Origin: Lewinella sp. W8
Lineage (GTDB): Bacteria > Bacteroidota > Bacteroidia > Chitinophagales > Saprospiraceae
DNA length: 64,000 nt
Direction: 5' to 3'
Assembly: GCF_004375085.3 (NCBI RefSeq)
Contig: NZ_SNAQ03000024.1
Span: forward strand, 31,602 to 95,601
Shown: one piece after another, positions 48,001 to 55,619 of the stretch
Position numbering within the stretch: the stretch's first letter is position 1
Layout of the letters: every line of letters starts with the position of its first letter
Notes under the pieces: model-generated
Seen by the model: only the letters and a program-made list of their open reading frames with translations
The model's database searches: none
Told to the model about the DNA's origin: nothing
Program-made: the position numbers and the translations under genes

Positions 48001-49142
48001 GCCAACCCGTTTTGACGACGGAGGTCCGGACGCTCTGCCCGGGGGATTCCAGCTTTGTTTTCGGGCAGTTTGAACGCAACGCCGGTCCCTATGAGGCCCA
48101 GTTTGTTGGCGCCAACGGCTGCGACAGCACCCATCGGATTACGCTGGATTTTTTCGAGTTCAGCATCACAACGGAAGTACTATCCAACCTTTGTCTGGGC
48201 GCGAACGCAGGTGCCGGGCGTGTCCTGATCAGCAACGGTATCCCACCCTTTGAGGTTGCCTGGAGCAACGGCGAAGAAACCGCCGAAATTAATGACCTGA
48301 GCGCGGGGACCTACTACGTTTCCGTTACGGACGGCAATGGATGCACAGAAATTGATAGCCTGACCATCACCGAGGTCATCGGGCAGGATTATACGCTGAT
48401 CGCCCTGCCGGAAAGTTGTGCCGGAGCGGCCGACGGCCGCCTGGAACTAAGCGGAGACACGACCGGACTACTGGTTAGCGTCGACGGCGAAGCGTTTGGC
48501 TCCTTCCGGCCCGATGCGCTTTATCCGGCGGGCGAACTGGACGTCAGAATAATGGATACCGCGGGGTGCCAGCGAAGTTTTGTACTTACCGTTGAACTTG
48601 GGAATGCCCCCCTACTCGACCTGCCCCCCTCCGTCATCATTGATCTGGGGGATTCCGTCTCCCTCACCGTACAGACCAACCTGCCACCGGGGTGGCCGCT
48701 CGACTGGTACACCAGCGCGGGTGATTCTTGTATTGCCTGTCCGACCGTCACTCTGCGGCCACTGCAGTCGGTGGAAGTGAGCGTATTTGCGGAGGATGAG
48801 AATGGTTGTCCGGCCGAAGACCGGACCAACATCATCGTTGATCGTGATAAACTGTTCTACGTGCCGACCGCCTTCAGTCCTAACGGTGACGGCGTCAACG
48901 ACGTGTTCCGCATATTCCCCGGTCCGGCGGTAGAAAGCATCCTGTCCTTCGGGGTCTTTGATCGTTGGGGTGGCCGGGTCTTCTGGGTTGAAGACGTCGC
49001 GCCAGACGATGCGCTGGCCGCCTGGGATGGTCGCGTGGAAGGCCGGGATCCCAACGTCGGGGTACACGTATATCTGGTGGAAGTGAGGCTGATAACCGGA
49101 GAAATCGTTACGCGGGCCGGGGAAATAACCATCGTGCGCTAA
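42069..49142 (+). CDS. Giant secreted M43-type metalloprotease with tandem repeats and gliding-motility C-terminal domain
   Basis: A 2357-residue surface protein. Signal peptide at 1-22. An M43 pappalysin-like zinc protease follows (about 1-345) with HEMGHYLGLRH at 232-242 and a Met-turn NNYMDYG. Then two PKD-like domains (about 350-515), two homologous beta-propeller-like regions (about 520-1380, each opening with a Cys-rich start and YVGG), an EICGNQIDDDGDGFIDC acidic motif, three LGPDTTLC repeats (about 1412-1620), seven to eight 51-residue repeats (about 1633-2040), a SprB-type repeat and a C-terminal SPNGDGVNDVFRI domain of the gliding-motility-associated (T9SS type B) family. Probably adhesive and proteolytic at the cell surface. 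ATG 42069 precedes the signal peptide. Confidence 0.9.
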   Translation: MLIFRSLFLVFTTLILSFPPTPETVPHHPTERDQPVLDCATDHVHETLGQNDPKYRISQEKLEAEWARVAGKGLRQKLPPPYEIPVVFHIVHENGTENIADADILRSLDFLNQSFANQGYYDQGVGVDTEIQFCLARRSPDNLPTTGINRIVSPLTNVEATAQDRDLKDLSRWNPREYVNIWVVREICGLGLGCGVAGYAYYPGAHGGSVDGIVVEARWLTSNEARATVLTHEMGHYLGLRHTFDGGCTNDDCTLDGDRVCDTPPDNSKAAVPCGGTANSCTTDTNSGFATDQNDMFNNYMDYGNWSCYNALTAGQRDRMHFFLEGRRQSLLESPGCLDPCPAPIVASFTGGDVTIDVGTTLNFTNTSTNGDNLQWQLDGVDVSTASTYSQTFNTVGVYTVTLTVSSNDPLCRPETVTQRVTVFCPVLASFDVPPLLEASATATFTNTSTAGTNFSWTIDGTPIATTADLSHIFPASGLYEVCLATDNTLCGEETCRLVFVREPACTDCPATDDCGNAFAFSYQQPGSQQDGLFTAVLPANGIFYVGGTYAGGPIVMALAANGVPIWQQQLFPRNGGAVVSQLVLDQDGMLSGIGFSGVDVQDATESFAFRIDPSDGNLLWARTYPNQSWEASLYQLYHPVAGGPLVALGQMEEPFSPTNFNASGTRFLINPADGALISQPDRYDNDLLRGFLDAVYDPAAGLYFTISIQQDLNTGFFSPQVSALDVGGVMQWSQSYEAGNAFTLEGLSITDDGDDLVFLVNDFGSTNTPSGFQIWKIDKTGQTQWVRKFAPGFSMPLKVRSNPVGYVVWGYVGTSERQMIVQLDRDGNLLWANIYENIPTVCDFNNALATDNDQIILGLGTRLGNIYPTLLRINADGSTVQSCINYTPVDLEEVEVRGSITQEDLIRGEVEFFENQIFSEPGFLAYNPESCQDPCPPVDSCATPFFLRYGEADAVTDGCFTTSVHSGGITYVGGQLSGLPYVGALDGEGNILWQRRVEVNLPLTGGNSTETNQKSGAGSSASQVTDLMLDGEGTLVGVGAYRSGDVRAGSFGFRLNPLDGTTLWARNYGTDLGLVFQNISESAAGGSYLATGGGFELLAPLNQEVGALYYIDRATGQTLNPVSGLVPFLNEGLYDVTADPATGLLYGIGTEGSDLILYALEADGTQRWTQRYSLGNNGGTLRGISVEWHLADLFILAESEGVTGSTPVMIKASILDGSVISAQWASSPLRGSRQLFSYGDLVGSVHYELNSQRASILFWDAATNSPVRELRLPLLVGTPQTELVTVRDSLVVVSGFDVLTPDPVILATNFAGELPESCGSVEVNDEVFATELALNVSSEPLPDEGLRITSEDNLSDLGPAFLFPAPGNCPSDCSESEICGNQIDDDGDGFIDCLDPDLMNDCCCLTGPTVDLGPDTTLCSGAFLLAPDSLRGLTLEWSTGVTGDSILIDRAGTYWLMATDSCGYAAADTIVVQIRSTPTLELGPDTTLCQNGVFPFRAQDGFAEYEWVDGTTEKSFTAYDAGVYWVNATDSCGGIQSDTVRVTINPVTEIDLGPDTTICLGDTLSFTLSGFTNYQWSNTSFIDCVNCPEVRVWPDRDTLLLVSGEISAGCISSDSLRIRVTTGTGARTNTTLCPGDSLDFGGQIIRSAGQFYATNLTGSCDVTDTLDVTLLRDTLTTELLQICQGDSVMVFGQFESQANDYEAQFTASNGCDSTHRITLEVFMSFTQRDSVSICAGDSTLIFGQFESTPGIYSQSLMTAGGCDSLREIVLSVLSPVTTTEMRSICAGDSVLIFGQFEQVADTYSQTFAAASGCDSTHQITLTVQDTTSGQNELTICAGDSVLIFGQFQRTPGIYAETFTAANGCDSLHRTRLNVLETVITQESASICAGDSLLIFGQFERTSNTYAQSFTGANGCDSTHQITLTVRDTISSEEQVSVCAGDSTLIFGQFESTPGIYSRTLVGSNGCDSTHRVRLSLRQPVLTTEVRTLCPGDSSFVFGQFERNAGPYEAQFVGANGCDSTHRITLDFFEFSITTEVLSNLCLGANAGAGRVLISNGIPPFEVAWSNGEETAEINDLSAGTYYVSVTDGNGCTEIDSLTITEVIGQDYTLIALPESCAGAADGRLELSGDTTGLLVSVDGEAFGSFRPDALYPAGELDVRIMDTAGCQRSFVLTVELGNAPLLDLPPSVIIDLGDSVSLTVQTNLPPGWPLDWYTSAGDSCIACPTVTLRPLQSVEVSVFAEDENGCPAEDRTNIIVDRDKLFYVPTAFSPNGDGVNDVFRIFPGPAVESILSFGVFDRWGGRVFWVEDVAPDDALAAWDGRVEGRDPNVGVHVYLVEVRLITGEIVTRAGEITIVR
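46968..48188 (+). repeat. Tandem 153-bp coding repeats inside the giant protein
   Basis: Seven repeats begin with the codon for Cys in C-x-GDS at 47118, 47271, 47424, 47577, 47730, 47883 and 48036, an exact period of 153 bp (51 residues). Each unit has a GQFE core and a second Cys in NGCDS or SGCDS. An eighth, more diverged unit at 46968 is 150 bp before the first. Confidence 0.85.
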
Positions 49143-49383
49143 AATCGCTACCGACAACCGAGCGGATAGGCTAAAAAAGTACGCGTATTTCTACTTGTTT
49201 TTCGGGAAAAACTACCCGAAACCAGACCGTTTGTGGCACGGCAGTTGGATTTACCATATTTTAAATTGTACTTTTCAGAATATGTTAAGGCCCCGCTTAT
49301 CCGTACTCAGGTACGGACAAAACCGGTGTTGCCCCGACATCGAATACCACCACCCCGAGCGCCGCCACCCATAAATTCGGATT

Positions 49384-51234
49384 ATGAAAAAGAGTATCGT
49401 ATTTGCCTCGCTGTTGGGCCTGATCCTGATTGCCTGTAACGTAAATACAGCGTTGGTCATGCCAAAGGACGTAAAGTACCTTCAGGAAGTAGGCAACGTT
49501 CCCGAAAGACTTTCCCTTGAACAGAACTGGCCGGACTCCACTAAGGAGAAGTTCTGGTTCACGCCCCAGGGAGCAGAGATCATGCCCTACCTGTGGTTTA
49601 CCTGGCTGGAGCAACCCGACAGCGAGGAACTCTTCCGGAGTTCCGAGTACATGTCCATGTTGGGATACTTACCCATGAAGACCTCCAAGTTTAATCCCTC
49701 GGGCCTACCGGTTGGCTTCGTGATGACGCGCCAAAAGTCCGTCAAGGGGGCCATGCTTGGCTTTACCTGTGCGGCCTGCCACACCAATCAACTGGACTAC
49801 CAGGGTAACAAGTACCTCATTGACGGGGCCCCTACGCTGGGGAACTTCGTCAAGTTCTTCGACAACCTGATGGATGCCCTGAACGAGACGCATCGTGATG
49901 ATGAGAAATTCATGCGCTTCGCCAAGCGGGTTCTCGGCGGGACGTATAGCGTGCAGTCGGCCGAAAAATTGAGGAGTGACCTTTTAAAGCAGGCTACGGC
50001 CTCCGGGCAACGACAAATGGTGAACGACTTACCCAACAGCTTTCCGGATGATTTTACGAGCTACGCCCGTCTTGATGCCTTTACGAATATTGAAAATGCC
50101 GGTACCGCTTTTGCGCTGAAAATGTTGAGTAATCGGAATACGCCCGCTGCTCCTGTCTCCTACCCATTCCTCTGGGGGACGCATCAATCCGACGTGGTGC
50201 AGTGGAACTGCTCCGCACCCAATACTCCGGTAGTGGGGCCCCTGGTGAGGAATACGGGGCAAGTCGTGGGGGTTTTCGGAGGGCTGGAGATCAAGAAAGC
50301 GGCCTGGTGGCAACGGCTCTACGGTAAAAAGAAGCGCTACTCCTCCACCATCGACTTTCACGGACTGGGCGCGCTGGAATTATACGTCAAGGACCTGCGT
50401 TCTCCCCGTTGGGAAGACACGAATTTCCCCGCCATCAACCGGGACCTGGCCGCCGCCGGGGAACCGTTGTTCAAGGAACACTGCGCGCGCTGTCATAAAA
50501 TCGTGAAGCCCGCCGACGAGGGGCTTCCCTACAAAGCCGCACGAACTCCCTTAGACTCCCTGGGTACCGACCCCATGACGGCCTGGGCGGCCGAGCACCA
50601 TATGGCCGCTACGGGGATTCTCGAAGGCACCAAGGCCGAGATCCTGATCGGAGATCGATTCCGGGACAGTGCGCAGGCCATCCAGATTCCGGTCAACGGC
50701 GTGGTGGGGCTGGTACTGAAAAACCCCGTCAAGGCCCTGTCCGCAGCGGCCATTACCGGTGAGAAAGAAACGGAAACGAAGTCGTGGAGGAAACACGTTG
50801 CTTACCACGAAAGGATCCGGGATTCCATCGTCGAGCACCGCTTCGACCAGCACGGTCTAATGGAATTGGCGGTAATGGATAGAGAGCACCCCGAAGACTA
50901 TACCCCCACCAACAAGAACCTGGATGGGCTGGTGTACAAGGGACGGCCCCTGAACGGCATCTGGGCTACTGCCCCCTACCTGCATAATGGTTCCGTCCCC
51001 AGCCTGTGGGCGCTGATGATGCCACCTCCGGAGCGGCCACGCACCTTCTGGGTAGGCAGCCGGGAGTTTGACCCCAACGAGGTCGGGTACGTTTACGACC
51101 GCGGCAAGACGAAATTTCAAGTGTACCGAAACGGCAAAATCATGGAGGGGAATTCTAACCTGGGGCATAATTATGGCACCCACCTTCCCGAAGCCGACCG
51201 GAGAGCCCTGGTTGAATTCATGAAAACTCTGTGA
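49384..51234 (+). CDS. RoxA/B-like diheme cytochrome c lipoprotein
   Basis: A 616-residue exported cytochrome. A lipoprotein signal ends at Cys18 (LILIACN). Heme-binding sites are C129-A-A-C132-H133 (FTCAACHTNQLDY) and C367-A-R-C370-H371 (HCARCHKIVKP). Length, spacing of the two C-x-x-C-H sites, and the C-terminal region LDGLVYKGRPLNGIWATAPYLHNGSVPSLWALM with its Trp-rich element match the RoxA/RoxB and diheme-cytochrome-c-peroxidase-like family, which reduces peroxides or oxidatively cleaves rubber. Substrate unknown. It overlaps the start of the following catalase-like gene. Confidence 0.88.
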   Translation: MKKSIVFASLLGLILIACNVNTALVMPKDVKYLQEVGNVPERLSLEQNWPDSTKEKFWFTPQGAEIMPYLWFTWLEQPDSEELFRSSEYMSMLGYLPMKTSKFNPSGLPVGFVMTRQKSVKGAMLGFTCAACHTNQLDYQGNKYLIDGAPTLGNFVKFFDNLMDALNETHRDDEKFMRFAKRVLGGTYSVQSAEKLRSDLLKQATASGQRQMVNDLPNSFPDDFTSYARLDAFTNIENAGTAFALKMLSNRNTPAAPVSYPFLWGTHQSDVVQWNCSAPNTPVVGPLVRNTGQVVGVFGGLEIKKAAWWQRLYGKKKRYSSTIDFHGLGALELYVKDLRSPRWEDTNFPAINRDLAAAGEPLFKEHCARCHKIVKPADEGLPYKAARTPLDSLGTDPMTAWAAEHHMAATGILEGTKAEILIGDRFRDSAQAIQIPVNGVVGLVLKNPVKALSAAAITGEKETETKSWRKHVAYHERIRDSIVEHRFDQHGLMELAVMDREHPEDYTPTNKNLDGLVYKGRPLNGIWATAPYLHNGSVPSLWALMMPPPERPRTFWVGSREFDPNEVGYVYDRGKTKFQVYRNGKIMEGNSNLGHNYGTHLPEADRRALVEFMKTL

Positions 51235-52334
51235 TGATGGCCCGTAACGTCCTTAGGCTCTGCCTCCTTGTACTGCTGGCCTTGTCGTTCGCATCGAGCC
51301 TGTCCGCCCAACGGAAGGACCTGCTGATGGCCACCGAATACCCGCCCAAAGGGGAAGCCGAGGCCACCCAGAAGATCATCAAGTTGCTGAAGGAACGTCT
51401 GGAAAAAGACTACCCGGCCCCGGAGCGTACCCGCAGGGACGCTCACCCCAAACAGCACGGACTGGTGAAGGCGGAGTTCACGGTGGTGGAGGGCCTGCCC
51501 AAGCAGTACCGGGTGGGTGTATTTGCGGAACCAGCCACTTATCATGCCTGGATCAGGTATTCCAACCTCTCGGGGCAGAAAAGCCCGGACATTGCCAAAG
51601 ATTCCCGGGGAATGGCCATCAAGTTAATGGGTGTTGAAGGGGAGAAAATTCTTCCGGCACACGCTACGGCAAGCACCCAGGATTTTGTGTTCATGAGCAC
51701 ACAGATCTTCGTGACCAAGGACGTAAAGACCTTTGGCAAACTCCTGAAGTCGATCAATGGCGGGAAGGTGAGTGCCGGCGTCTTTTTTCTCACTCACCTT
51801 GGCCTACTGAAGTTGTTCAGTGAAGTACGCATCCAGGTGGCCAACCTTTTTGACGTGGAATGGGGCTCTACGACCCCTTATTTGCTCGGGGACCGAGCGG
51901 TTAAATATGCCGTTCTTCCCCGGACTCCGAGTGGCAGTGAGCTTCCCGCCGGAACCCCGTCAGAAAATTATTTGCGGGAACGCATGGTGGCCACCCTCAG
52001 TGATCAGGATATCTATCTCGATTTCTTCATTCAGGTACAGACTGACCCGGTCTTGATGCCCATTGAGGATCCCCGGGTAAAATGGAACCGTAACCTCTCC
52101 CCCTTCATCAAAGTCGCCAGTATTAAGATTCCCCGGCAAACCTTTGACACACCCGCACAACAACTTTACGGAGACCAGCTATCGTTTAGTCCGTGGCACG
52201 CCCTGAAGGTTCACCGTCCCCTGGGGGGACTTAATCGTGGTCGCAGGGCGATCTATGAAACCATGTCCAAATTTCGCCACGACCGGAACGGTGAGGTTTC
52301 CGAGGAGCCTGAGGACTGGATAACATTCCAGTAA
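51234..52334 (+). CDS. Secreted catalase-family heme protein (catalase-like fold)
   Basis: A 366-residue exported protein. Signal peptide ends SSLSAQ. The mature region resembles the catalase-related fold of small heme peroxidases: KQHGLVKAEFTVVEGLPKQYRVGVFAEPATYHAWIRYSNLSG, then SRGMAIKLMGVEG, TQDFVFMSTQIFVTKD and the C-terminal GDQLSFSPWHALKVHRPLGGLNRGRRAIYETMSKFRHDRNG, in which R-x-x-Y is the typical heme-ligand environment of catalases. It is coupled to the upstream cytochrome gene by a TGATG overlap (stop 51232-51234). ATG 51234 chosen; the longest frame starts with GTG at 51231. Confidence 0.8.
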   Translation: MMARNVLRLCLLVLLALSFASSLSAQRKDLLMATEYPPKGEAEATQKIIKLLKERLEKDYPAPERTRRDAHPKQHGLVKAEFTVVEGLPKQYRVGVFAEPATYHAWIRYSNLSGQKSPDIAKDSRGMAIKLMGVEGEKILPAHATASTQDFVFMSTQIFVTKDVKTFGKLLKSINGGKVSAGVFFLTHLGLLKLFSEVRIQVANLFDVEWGSTTPYLLGDRAVKYAVLPRTPSGSELPAGTPSENYLRERMVATLSDQDIYLDFFIQVQTDPVLMPIEDPRVKWNRNLSPFIKVASIKIPRQTFDTPAQQLYGDQLSFSPWHALKVHRPLGGLNRGRRAIYETMSKFRHDRNGEVSEEPEDWITFQ

Positions 52335-52422
52335 CTTCGGCGGGGGCGAACGCTAAAAAAGCATTAAAGTCGGTGGCATACAACTCTTTTCGGAGGCTTA
52401 GGCGTCTTATGAAGTAGAACAA

Positions 52423-52445
52423 TCGGCAGCATTTTTTCCTGCCGA
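52423..52445 (+). other. Hairpin directly before the DUF5686 gene start
   Basis: TCGGCAG (52423-52429) and CTGCCGA (52439-52445) with a T-rich 9-nt loop, ending 6 nt before the ATG at 52452. It could be a regulatory leader structure or the end of an upstream transcript. Confidence 0.35.
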
Positions 52446-52451
52446 CTACCC

Positions 52452-54932
52452 ATGAACAGATTAGCGCTCACTTTTCTAGCCAGCCTCTTTTCCCTTGCCC
52501 TAACCGCCCAGGCGATTATGGGGCGGGTCGTGAATGAATACGACGAACCCGTTCCGTTCGCCAATATGCTGATTCAGGAACTCGGCACCGGCGCCATCGC
52601 CGACGGCGAGGGCAATTACTTCTTCAGCTTTGATACCGAAGGAGAATTCGGACTCGTGTTTTCCAGCCTCGGTTACGAGTCCATCCGGCAGCGGGTGGTC
52701 ATTCCCTCCGATACGCTGTTGCTGAACGTTCGTCTGCACACGGCCGAGCTGGCCCTGGAGGAAATTACGGTGAAAGCCTCCGCCAAGGATCCGGCTTACG
52801 GCATTATCCGCAAGGCCATCAAGGAAAAAGACCGGCACCTGCGCGCCGTCGCCCCCTATCGCTCCACCATTTACGTGAAGGCCGTGGAGGAAATTGAGCG
52901 AAAACGAGCCCCTAAAGAACCGGCCGTCGAGCTTGCTTCCACCGTTCCGGTCGATCCCTTTGCCGCCGAAGAACAAGCCCGCAAGGCCCTGGTGGACAAC
53001 CTCAACATGGTGGAGATGCAGGTGCGGCTCAACGTTGCACCCCCCAATCAGTACAAGGAGGAGCGGCTGGCCTATCAGGCCTACGGAAACGTCGCCGGTT
53101 TGTTTATTCCGCGCTTCGCAGAGACGGACTTCAACTTCTACCGGAACATGGTTTCCCTGCGGGGAATCGCCGATGCTCCCGTGATTTCTCCCATCAGCTC
53201 CACCGCCATTCTTTCCTATAAATACAAACTGGAGTCGACGGATCTGGAGGGCAAGCAAATAGTTTATAAAATCAAGATCATTCCCCGAAAAAGTGGCAAT
53301 TCAACCCTCGAGGGAACGATCTGGATCAACGAAGGTAGCTGGACGATCAACCGCCTGGACGTATCCTTTCCCACCGCGACGCTGAGGACCTTTGATGACT
53401 TCCGCCTCGAACAGGTGTACGCCCCCGAGAACGACACGGAAGAATGGAAACTGAAACAGCAGGCGTTTAACTACCGGGCCCGGCAGGGCAAGCGGCTCAC
53501 CTTCCGGGGCGTTACTACCCTGAGTTACGGCACCTACGAAGCCAATTATCCCTTCCCCCCCAAGTTTTTCGGTAACGAAGTGGCCGTCACTACCCGCGAG
53601 GCCTACCAACGCGATAGTGCATACTGGGAAAGCGGAAGAACGGTGGCCCTGACGGATAAAGAAGCGGCCATGGTAGCAGTCCAGGACAGCATCACGGCCG
53701 TCGTAAACAGCAAGGCCTACCAGGACAGTATCCAGGAACGCTACAATAAGGTTACCTTCCTGGAGTTGGCCTGGGAGGGTGTGGGACTGAGAAACAACGC
53801 CCAAAAGAGTCACCTTTACCTGGGGTCGATGGGTGAACTCATTGACTTCAGTCCCGTCGGTGGTTGGCGACTGGGGCCATACGCCTCCTACTTCCGCCGA
53901 TTTTCCAATGGGCAGATCATGAACGTATCCGGCACGGCTAACGTCGGCCTAAAAAACGGTGACGTCCAGGGGAACTTTGATGCCTGGTACCGGTACTCCC
54001 CCTTTAAGCTGGGCGATATTTCCGTCAGCGGCGGCCGCAGCTTTGAGTCCATCAACCAGTACGATGCCTACCTGAACCAGCTGCGTCCCTCGAACTACAT
54101 TCTGCACGACGCGCTGCGGATGCGCCATTCGATTGAGTTGCTTAACGGGCTCACCCTCTTCACCCAGGCCGAGATCAGTGACCGGCAACCGATTACGGGC
54201 ATTGAGACCAGTTCGTTCCTCACCGATATCGTCACCGACGAGGAGGAAATCCTCGACTTCGATCCCTACCAGGCCTTCATCACCACGAACGCCATCAGCT
54301 TTACTCCGGGCCTCAAATACATGCGGGAGCCCGACCGGAAAATCAACCTGGGCAGCAAGTGGCCCACCTTCACCCTACTCCACCGCAAGGGGTGGTCGGG
54401 ACCACTGGGGAGCGACATTGACTTTGACCTGGTGGAATTCGCCGTGGAACAGGATATTGTGTTTGGCACGCTGGGCAACACCAAATACCGGGCCCGGGCC
54501 GGTCAGTTCATTAATACGGAAGACCTGCGTTTCGTAGACTGGAAGCGGTTCCGGCAATCCGACCCCATTTTGTTTTCGGACCCGCTGCACTCCTTTCAGT
54601 CGCTGGACACGGCACTGAACACCACCAATCGCTATTTGGAGTTTCATCACATCCACCACTTCAACGGTGCGCTCATCAACAACATTCCCCTCCTGAAGAA
54701 AACCAAACTCAAGGCCGTCGCCGGTGGGGGTGTCATGTGGCTCCCCGAAGAGAAGTTCCGTCACCAGGAGTTATTCTTCGGTGCGGAGCGGGTATTCAAA
54801 ATCGGTGCCCGACGCAGGCTGCGCATTGGCGCCTACGGGGTACTGGCCGATAGTTCGAACGGCAAGCCCAACACGGCCTTCAAGATCAGCTTTGACCTGA
54901 TCGACCTTTGGAAGCGTGACTGGAGTTTCTAG
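52452..54932 (+). CDS. DUF5686/carboxypeptidase-regulatory-like outer-membrane protein
   Basis: An 826-residue exported protein: signal peptide (MNRLALTFLASLFSLALTAQ), a carboxypeptidase-regulatory-like beta domain (IMGRVVNEYDEPVPFANMLIQELGTGAIADGEGNYFF), then a long DUF5686 region with amphipathic beta strands typical of an outer-membrane barrel (for example FLELAWEGVGLRNNAQKSHLYLGSMGELIDF and SDPLHSFQSLDTALNTTNRYLEFHHIHHFNGALI). The family occurs widely in Bacteroidota; its biochemical role is unknown. It ends with KISFDLIDLWKRDWSF, an aromatic C-terminus suited to barrel insertion. Convergent with the ABC operon at 54942. Confidence 0.85.
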   Translation: MNRLALTFLASLFSLALTAQAIMGRVVNEYDEPVPFANMLIQELGTGAIADGEGNYFFSFDTEGEFGLVFSSLGYESIRQRVVIPSDTLLLNVRLHTAELALEEITVKASAKDPAYGIIRKAIKEKDRHLRAVAPYRSTIYVKAVEEIERKRAPKEPAVELASTVPVDPFAAEEQARKALVDNLNMVEMQVRLNVAPPNQYKEERLAYQAYGNVAGLFIPRFAETDFNFYRNMVSLRGIADAPVISPISSTAILSYKYKLESTDLEGKQIVYKIKIIPRKSGNSTLEGTIWINEGSWTINRLDVSFPTATLRTFDDFRLEQVYAPENDTEEWKLKQQAFNYRARQGKRLTFRGVTTLSYGTYEANYPFPPKFFGNEVAVTTREAYQRDSAYWESGRTVALTDKEAAMVAVQDSITAVVNSKAYQDSIQERYNKVTFLELAWEGVGLRNNAQKSHLYLGSMGELIDFSPVGGWRLGPYASYFRRFSNGQIMNVSGTANVGLKNGDVQGNFDAWYRYSPFKLGDISVSGGRSFESINQYDAYLNQLRPSNYILHDALRMRHSIELLNGLTLFTQAEISDRQPITGIETSSFLTDIVTDEEEILDFDPYQAFITTNAISFTPGLKYMREPDRKINLGSKWPTFTLLHRKGWSGPLGSDIDFDLVEFAVEQDIVFGTLGNTKYRARAGQFINTEDLRFVDWKRFRQSDPILFSDPLHSFQSLDTALNTTNRYLEFHHIHHFNGALINNIPLLKKTKLKAVAGGGVMWLPEEKFRHQELFFGAERVFKIGARRRLRIGAYGVLADSSNGKPNTAFKISFDLIDLWKRDWSF

Positions 54933-54941
54933 CCTACGGAT

Positions 54942-55619
54942 CTATAAATCCAAAGCTTCTAACTGGTTGCCCAGGGTAACGTCAATCATCTGCGCTTCCA
55001 ACTTTGCGTACTCCTGAGGATATACGGTTTCGGCGAAGACCCCATCCCTAAGCAAATGAATGTTGTCGCAAATGTCCCGCAGGGTGGCAAAGATGTGTGA
55101 GGAGATCAAAACGGTTTTGCCCGAAGACTTGAGCTGCTGAATGATCGCCGAAATGAGGATGTTACTCTGGATGTCTACGCCGTTAAAGGGCTCATCCAGG
55201 ATGAGCACATCATTTTTCTGAAGCAATACTCCCAGCAGGGCAATTTTCTTTTGCATTCCGGTGGAGTAATTCGTTACGTATTCATCCAACGGCAGGTCGA
55301 AGATATTCTTCGCCTCCAGATCGGGTACGGGCAAGTTGCGGGCCTGGACCAAAAGGCGCAGGTATTCCCGCCCCGTCATTCGGCTGAAGAAGTAGTTTTG
55401 GGTCTGCAAAAAACCAAGCCGGTGATGAAAGTTGGGTTGATCGGAGGAAATCTCCCCCGTAAACTGGTGCAAACCGGCAATGCAGCGAAACAGCGTAGTT
55501 TTACCCGCTCCGTTTTCACCGATGATGCCGTACACCCCTCCCGGAGAGAAGGTGGCCGTAACGCCCCGAAGCACCTGATTTGACCCAAAATGCTTGTTTA
55601 CTTTATCCAGCGTGATCAT
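54942..55619 (-). CDS. ABC transporter ATP-binding protein (operon 54942-58813)
   Basis: A 225-residue ATPase: Walker A GENGAGKTT (about residues 34-42), signature YSTGMQKK, Walker B LILDEPFNGVD and an H-loop in LISSHIFATLRD. The sequence belongs to the ABC-2/DrrA-like exporter group. Its start overlaps the permease gene's stop by 4 bp (55616-55619). It is the last gene of the five-gene operon and probably powers export of that operon's product. Confidence 0.93.
   Translation of the reverse strand: MITLDKVNKHFGSNQVLRGVTATFSPGGVYGIIGENGAGKTTLFRCIAGLHQFTGEISSDQPNFHHRLGFLQTQNYFFSRMTGREYLRLLVQARNLPVPDLEAKNIFDLPLDEYVTNYSTGMQKKIALLGVLLQKNDVLILDEPFNGVDIQSNILISAIIQQLKSSGKTVLISSHIFATLRDICDNIHLLRDGVFAETVYPQEYAKLEAQMIDVTLGNQLEALDL

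Noticed and set aside
49200..49221. TTTCGGG/CCCGAAA hairpin after the giant protein
   Set aside because: Seven-base stem with no T-run after it; too weak to call a terminator.
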